Positions 57,879 to 64,000 of a stretch of 64,000 bases of DNA are shown in pieces (within the stretch, counting starts at the first letter, position 1; each line of letters begins with the position of its first letter). Source of the stretch: Anticarsia gemmatalis. Its lineage: Eukaryota; Arthropoda; Insecta; Lepidoptera; Erebidae. A program made the translations under genes and the position numbers. Below the pieces are notes generated by a model. That model ran no database searches. It saw only the letters and a program-made list of their open reading frames with translations, and was not told where the DNA came from. The stretch spans positions 248,001-312,000 of the forward strand of contig NC_134764.1 in the NCBI RefSeq assembly GCF_050436995.1, in the 5' to 3' direction.

Positions 57879-59560
57879 TAAAATATAAGTGCCAAAGATT
57901 GCTTAACGACTGTTAACAGACCAGCAAGTGTATACACGTATATATTATTATGTTCTGTTTTCTTTACTCGTTCATATATTTGACATATATTTCCCGGAAA
58001 CCCTATATTTCACCTCTGCCCGAAACTTTGAGGAAAACCTTTATGATGTATGTTCTCTCTGGCGTTACCATGAATGGTCAGGAATGTGTTGGTAAGGTTT
58101 AGCTAATTGACTTCACGGTGGGCGCGCAAATTGACGCCAACTGCCGCCTTAACACCTGCGCCGTTTTGCTTACGACTGCTACAGAATATGACAGTACAGA
58201 AGTAAAGCTGTTACTCCACAAACTCTGTCGGATAAAGTGATACGGTAGATTTTAAAAAATTTCTATGAGATACAAAGGACAGAAAGCTATCATTCTGCCT
58301 ATTAGTCCTTAAAAGTTATGTACAAGATCTGAATTTATTTATTTTACTAAACCAAAAAGGAATACTCGTGGCTTTGAAAGTGCCTGTGATGAATGACAAA
58401 AGTCGTAAATTGCCTTTCATATCTCAACTATTTATATTGCTAATTGTTAAATACTCCACGTGTGTTTTCTTTGATCAGACACAGATAGTTTCTTATATTT
58501 AACCTAAAATAATTTTAATCGAGACGTTTACATTTGCTTTTTCTTAAAACTATAATTATCACATAACTAAGATATTTAAGCAAATCTTTTAACTATTAAT
58601 CCTAAGATAGGCGTCAATTCCTTCACCTAACCTTATTCTACCAAGACAAATCTGTACCTTCATCATACATAAGTGTGTGTACCAAAATTTTCCTCCTTTA
58701 CATTTAGCCTCCTTTGATGTATGGTCGCCAACAGACGTATTGTAGGCACTTGTCGATATTGTGGTTTATTCCGTGTAAGAAATATGTTGTTTCTACTGTA
58801 GTTCCCGCTTTATGTGCACGTTAATGTGCTAGGTTCGAGCTCGGGTTGGGTAAGTGTGATTGGGTTTTTCGTTTAGGGAAAATCTGTGGAATTCACGTAT
58901 AAGATTTTGTTTTTTTTTTTGTATTAATTAATTAGAAAAAGCTATTATTTAGAGCAGAGTACATTAATATAGTAAGGGTAAAAATCAGCTAAAATCATCA
59001 TGATTTTAGCTGAATTAAAAGATTTCTTTTCGTACAAACCAATTTCACTGCTGTTAATACTCTTCGGATTCCGTCGCCGAGTCGATCGGTTTGGGAAGAT
59101 AGCAAGCTCCTAGCCGTTTTTCAGAGATTCGTCACAAGGAGGTTTCGTCGAGATATCATAAGCTTTAGGCAAGTAAAAGTGCTTAACCAAATCCTTGATC
59201 AATATTATAAACTATCAGCTTTTGTCTACCCTTGTAAGAAAAATATGTACAAAAATCAAAACCTCTTCAAGTCGTAAGTAAGCCTTTCTTCCAACTATCT
59301 TTATCTAACAACATGTTACTTCGCCCAACTTCCCGCGATACATTATAAACCGCTTACAGCGCGGACAAACCGCGGCCCGCTGCTGCGACCCGCATAAAAA
59401 CATCCCACGGACCGCTACACTCTTGCTAAGTTTGGTATTATTTAAGTTTTAAGCCTTTTAAGAAGACTGCTCTTAGTGGTCGCACGTTCAATGCCCGAAG
59501 TCTTGTTTATTTATATTCTTTAAGAAATACCTTGGGAACGTTTATTCTCAATAAATTCAA
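57879..59560. other. intergenic, no gene seen
   Basis: No exon-like frame. GC-rich islands in otherwise AT-rich DNA at 58095-58175 and 59325-59405. Confidence 0.45.
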
Positions 59561-59710
59561 CTAGCTAAAGCTCTGCCCGCGTTATTGTTTGTTAACAATA
59601 GTATGTTATGCATGATTTCCGATCTAATATTTTCATGCAATATCATGAAAATTGGTTCAGCAATTTAGCCGTAAGAAGATACCGACCTTCAAATTTATAT
59701 TATTAAGATG
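59561..59710 (-). mobile_element. second Helitron-like family, degenerate copy
   Basis: Left end CTAGCTAAAGCTCTGCCCGC preceded by A, then CATGAAAATTGGTTCAGC and AATTTATATTATTAAGA. It reads as the reverse of the 57405 family, including the CTAG terminus that the other copy lacks. Confidence 0.6.
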
Positions 59711-60134
59711 GATGACGTTCAGCCTAGACTTTCTTCATGCGGGCGTCGGCTTCCAGTTTCACTTTCCACAGTTGACGACCATTTCGAAATACACTCTTCT
59801 AGGCATAGGCACAAAACTTAAAAAATGCTTATAATACCTCCCAAATTTAGAAAAAAAAATCCTGTCTAAGAAAATTAACAATTAATAAACACTAAAGACG
59901 TTTCAACCCCATATTAGCACAAAGCAAATAATCTAATAATCCGCCAACACGAGGAAAACCACTCATTACACTTATAAAGTATCAAGAAGCTTCCCCCAAG
60001 ACATCAGCTGGCCAACGATCAATCATCATTAATCCCTCATACACGTGACGTCATCATATGACGGGGGATCATCTCGAACAATAGATATAGTATACTAATG
60101 TTATTTATGTTTGAGTATCTGTTTGTACGTTTTA

Positions 60135-60380
60135 TCTATACTAATATTATAAAGCTGAAGAGTTTGTTTGTTTGTTTGAACGCGCTAATCTCAGGAACTA
60201 CTGGTCCGATTTGAAAATTTTCAGTGTTAGATAGCCCATTTATCGAGGAAGGCTATAGGCTATATAACATCACGCTACGGGTCATTAGGAGCGGAGTAGC
60301 AACGAAAAATGTTACAAAAACGGGGAAAATTTTGACCCATTCTCTTAGGTGACGCAAGCGAAGTTGCGCGGGTCAGCTAG
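60135..60380 (+). mobile_element. non-autonomous Helitron, family H, copy 9 (full length)
   Basis: TCTATACTAATATTATAAAG start and GGTCAGCTAG end between A and T. All internal blocks are present, and it is very similar to the copies at 2301 and 27041. Confidence 0.9.
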
Positions 60381-62369
60381 TTGGTAATAGTTAGATGATT
60401 TTATTACAGTTAATATTATTTACTTATGTGTGATATTGCTGAAAGTTGTTGTAGCCGATGGGGAAACCATAACTTAAAAAACTGTTGTCTTAAACTAAGT
60501 GTGTTTTATTTCAATTTATATTTTGAGTCCAAAAAAGGGCAGTTATTTAACGAGCTCTCCAAAACACGAAAACGCTTATCTCTATTTCTTAAAATGACAT
60601 TCAAAGTTGGAAAAGACTCAAAACCTATACTGGAATAAAGTTCAAAGGAGCTTTCCCCATAATCTCTAAACGACCTTTAAAAAGCGCTATAATAAACGTA
60701 ATTTCAGTATTATTAACAAACGAAGTCACAAGAAAAACCCAGTGAAAATAATACGTGAAACTAAAACTCATCATCATTTACATATCCGGATGAAGCGAGT
60801 CGTAAATCTTTATAAGGCGGGCCATTCACGCTGCGACTGAACGACTGCTAGTTATTTAGATAATGTTGCAACTTGTTTAGGGAGGGTTTGCAATGCAATT
60901 CATGGTGGATGAGAGTAAAAGTCCCTGAAGTATATTTCGGTGTATATCATTTCTTAGATGATCATTTTGACGTATGATGTCATATGTCCTTATTTACTAC
61001 GAATATTTTAGTGTTTTTTATGTGCAATTTTATTAAACTAGTGTATTCCCAAAAAAGCGAATAAATAATCATATGCCCTTTCATTTAATCTAGCTTTACG
61101 TTGTTAGATTTCTGACTGAAAAAAACATAGCTGCTTAGACTATTTGGACAAGTTGTTTTTCATTACATACGAGAAATGGTTTTTCAAGGTCACGCCTTCT
61201 ATCAGTACTGAGGTATGCAAAGCACAGGGATCGATAAATAAATAACCTTTAAGCTTTGATTGTCATTTATCAACTATCCATTTTTTTAAGAGTTAATACG
61301 AGTATTTTGCGACTAAACGCACAATGAATGTTCTACTTTAGCTCGATGGCAGTTAGTCAATGTCTGTGAGTCGTTTGTACGGAACTCGTAATTAGTACAC
61401 ATGGTTTAATCCCTTTATTTTACGTTCCTTCCCATTCTAATGGAGTGGATTGACTAATTATTGCTATTTACATAATTTGCGTGAATATTCTGGCGTTATT
61501 TACTTACTAGATTGTTCTGTAATTTTACTTTTTGTGGTTGTTACAGAGCTCTTGTGGTTTGTAGCGCTAATTGGATATAAGTTTTTATACATAAAAAAGA
61601 TATTTTTTCAAAATTTGTTAGCGGTTTCAGACATTAGTGCTTTTAACTTGCATACATACGTAATTAATTTAATTTCTCCTATGGGGTAGGCAGAGTTAAG
61701 TGAACTCGACTTGCTGCGATTATTTCAATACAATAGCACCTTTAAATGAATAGTAAAAAAAAAAACACAAAATCACGAATAACTTCACTCTAGACTAAAA
61801 ATACAAACAAAAACTTTTATTAACACGTGAATGAATCCTTACAATCATAATTTAACTGTGTATCATTTGAAATACGCACAACTTACCTAAACTGGTACTC
61901 TCGAACCTCACACAACCGCACGCATACAGGTAACATGAATAATATCTTCAATCTCATACAACAAAGGATAAGCACAACTACACCAATCCGATCCTCGCAC
62001 TCGAACACTCAGCTTTATAAAGGCAGTAACTCAACGTCGGTGGTTGTTCTCAACCAGTAATTAGTTCACATGTCTCTTTCTGTTTATTTCCTCGTGTATC
62101 TACCGCCTTACTAATTGGATGAATTAAATTGCAACAGGGAATTGGGCTTACAATTACTTTGTTTCGAAGTAAAAACGGTTAATTTTGGTTAAAAAGTACA
62201 GTAGCTCGATTCTCTACGGTCGGTACTGTCGGGTATCGAACGTTTGACATTTAAAATGTACTGCCAAAATAGTTCCTATGGCACTCGCTAGAGGCGCTGA
62301 TCAGATTTTCATACAAAATTTCTCGATGACTAGCCGGTAATCGATAGTGGTAGAAAATCGAGAATTGAA
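60381..62369. other. intergenic, no gene seen
   Basis: Chance frames at 60426 and 61450 have no domain. The second includes a hydrophobic stretch (LLDCSVILLFVVVTELLWF), but it lacks a splice context and a GC-rich coding signature. Confidence 0.45.
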
Positions 62370-62568
62370 TGTAATGGTTAAGGTCACCACGCCGCTACCA
62401 TTGCGTCGGGAGGTCGTGGGTTCGATTCCCACACGGAACAATTATTTGTGCGATCCACTAATAATTGTTTCGGGTCCGATTGTGCTTTGTGTCCGTTGTT
62501 TGTATGTTGGTAAAAGTCCCCGCGACACAAGAGCAATTCTTAGAGCGGGAGTAGTCTTAAAAAAAAAT
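62370..62568 (+). mobile_element. tRNA-derived SINE, family A, copy 5 (head slightly truncated)
   Basis: AATGGTTAAGGTCACCACGC, GGTCGTGGGTTCGATTCCC, ACAATTATTTGTGCGATCC with a paired CACTAATAATTGT (one change in the stem), CGCGACACAAGAGCAATTC and poly(A). The first dozen bases of the head (TGGCGCAG) are missing. Confidence 0.87.
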
Positions 62569-63143
62569 GACGTGAATCCGAAGCATAAATGCTTAAAATA
62601 AGTTATCTACAGAAATACTTAATCGAAATCGGAATTGATGTAATAACAACAACAGATTGCAAGAGCCATGGAAATTGCAATGCACTAACGTTTTTCTGCG
62701 TCGTCGTTGAGATATTTATTTTCATGAACTCGTAACATATCTTAAACAGATTACACATTGTGTAACTTTATAAGATTGTTACTAACAAAATATATTCAGC
62801 CACTAAGAATATAACCTGTATAAAAAGTACTGGTAGTGTCAATAAGGATATATGAGACCACAGACAGACACATTTTTATAGGTAGGTATATTTTTATTGA
62901 AAGTCAATATTATAATTTAAATTGAATTTCATCAATACGGAAATTAATTCCCCAGTTCAAAGTAAAACATGTAAATTAAAAGATTCTACGTATAATATTT
63001 ACATTTTAAGATTAAAGTTAATAAATCAATTATACACGTTTCATTTAAACTATACTAGCTTGATCACGCGACTCTACACGAGTTCAAAGTTTAATCTTAT
63101 AATTCAGCCACTGAAGGATATTGTTATTTTATCTTTTACTGAA

Positions 63144-63385
63144 TCTGTGGCGCAGTTGCTAGTGTATCCGACTGCTGAAAATAGCGTCTAAGGTTCGATT
63201 CGCGAGTGGAGCAACTATCATTGGTATTTTCTAACTTAAATATCCTATTTAAGTCGTGCCCAATGGCAATATTCTCTTCCCTTATTACATGGGACTGATA
63301 ATGTTAGTAGCGAAACGTGGGTATTTCATACGCCTCTGCCTACACTTTCAGGAAGAACAGGCTTCTTTATGTATAGCTGTGAAAC
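63144..63385 (+). mobile_element. tRNA-derived SINE, family B
   Basis: CTGTGGCGCAGTTGCTAGTG head, CTAAGGTTCGATTCGCGAG B box, ACTATCATTGGTATTT, then GTCGTGCCCAATGGCAATA, CCCTTATTACATGGGACT and ACGCCTCTGCCTACACTTTC. It shares body blocks with the 18250 copy. Confidence 0.72.
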
Positions 63386-64000
63386 AGACAGACAAACAGT
63401 CAAGGTATTTAAAGAATTAAACTTCAGTACATACTACATGAGATGAACACGTAGAGAAGAAAATAAAATAAAATACATGTTTTTATTTCAACGTTTAATA
63501 CTACAGAGAAAATTTTATATCAAATATGTTACACACTGGAATTTTTATTTCTTTGAAAGAAATACTGTAATTATTGTTTGTATTTAATTAGTGAGTTTTC
63601 TACTAGAGAATGTGGAATATCAGCTAGAATATTTTTATATTTTTTCTGTAGTTCAAGTGGTTTTGTTTGATAAAGGTTTGTATATTTTGTTATTGCAACG
63701 CTTTATAAAAGTAACAAGTATATTTTAACAGATGTATAATTTATACTTCTTTTCATATTCTTTGGAGACTTTTTATAAGGAACAATTCTATAATTTTAGA
63801 CCCGACGATTTCAATCAAGTTAAAGTTAAAAATATTTACCTAGATACTTTTTACATGGAAAAGCTAATTATTGTATAAACTAATATGCATATCACTTGAG
63901 CTATCTTAAGCAAAACATGTTACCAAATATGTTATGTTAACTAGAAACCGTAATTTGAAAACATTCTACAAAATCCATAAACATCACTTGTACACAAAAC
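63386..64000. other. intergenic, nothing recognised
   Basis: AT-rich unique sequence up to the window edge. No coding, RNA or repeat feature that I can support. Confidence 0.5.

Noticed and set aside
61450..61689. 79-residue frame with a transmembrane-like stretch
   Set aside because: AT-rich codons give hydrophobic runs by chance, and no upstream signal or splice site supports it.
1..64000. CRISPR array, operon-like gene cluster or prokaryotic defence system
   Set aside because: The window is clearly insect nuclear DNA: spliced exons, SINEs, LINEs and Helitrons. No regularly spaced direct repeats with unique spacers were seen. The tetranucleotide tracts at 35152, 46940 and 51508 are simple repeats or LINE tails.

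Overview
This is nuclear DNA from a moth or butterfly (Lepidoptera). It is AT-rich, with large introns bounded by GT and AG, and it is dense in lepidopteran dispersed repeats: 5'-TC...CTAG-3' non-autonomous Helitrons, tRNA-headed and 5S-rRNA-headed SINEs, and non-LTR retrotransposons. I cannot name the species.

Only one host protein-coding gene is convincingly visible. It lies on the + strand from 7047 to 21855 and has 11 coding exons. Every splice phase joins cleanly into a 548-residue reading frame. The product is an ANL-superfamily adenylate-forming enzyme, of the luciferase-like or 4-coumarate:CoA ligase-like acyl-CoA synthetase type. The P-loop, the GYGSTE motif, the ITGD motif and the C-terminal SGK lysine are intact. 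The usually invariant hinge Asp is replaced by Val, and no peroxisomal C-terminal tripeptide is present. Its introns carry three Helitrons, tRNA SINEs and 5S-derived SINEs; one Helitron ends 51 bases before an exon.

Layout: 1-7046 is non-coding repeats, with two Helitrons, a 5S-derived SINE and a tRNA-SINE. 7047-22020 is the ANL gene and its likely polyadenylation signal. 22021-35970 is a gene-poor stretch with dispersed repeats, a long-TIR MITE-like element and a 5S-SINE body. 35971-37003 is a complete, very small LTR retrotransposon (TRIM type) with a 5-bp target duplication and a primer-binding site matching tRNA-Trp. 37500-37795 is a rearranged foldback SINE. About 45350-46970 is a 5'-truncated LINE with one nonsense codon. 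About 51508-56085 is an apparently intact two-ORF LINE on the minus strand. Its ORF1 has a coiled coil and a degenerate SGNH-like domain. Its ORF2 has APE endonuclease and reverse transcriptase domains and sits in the +1 frame relative to ORF1, with no AUG before the endonuclease. 57400-64000 holds two more Helitron copies of the main family, pieces of a second Helitron-like family and two SINEs.

I see no CRISPR array, operon, cluster of interacting host genes, rRNA gene or credible functional tRNA gene. The most interesting content is the mobile-element biology: the TRIM element, the LINE's ORF1/ORF2 arrangement, the 5S-derived SINEs and the foldback SINE. Elsewhere, coding capacity does not exceed what chance ORFs and repeats would give.
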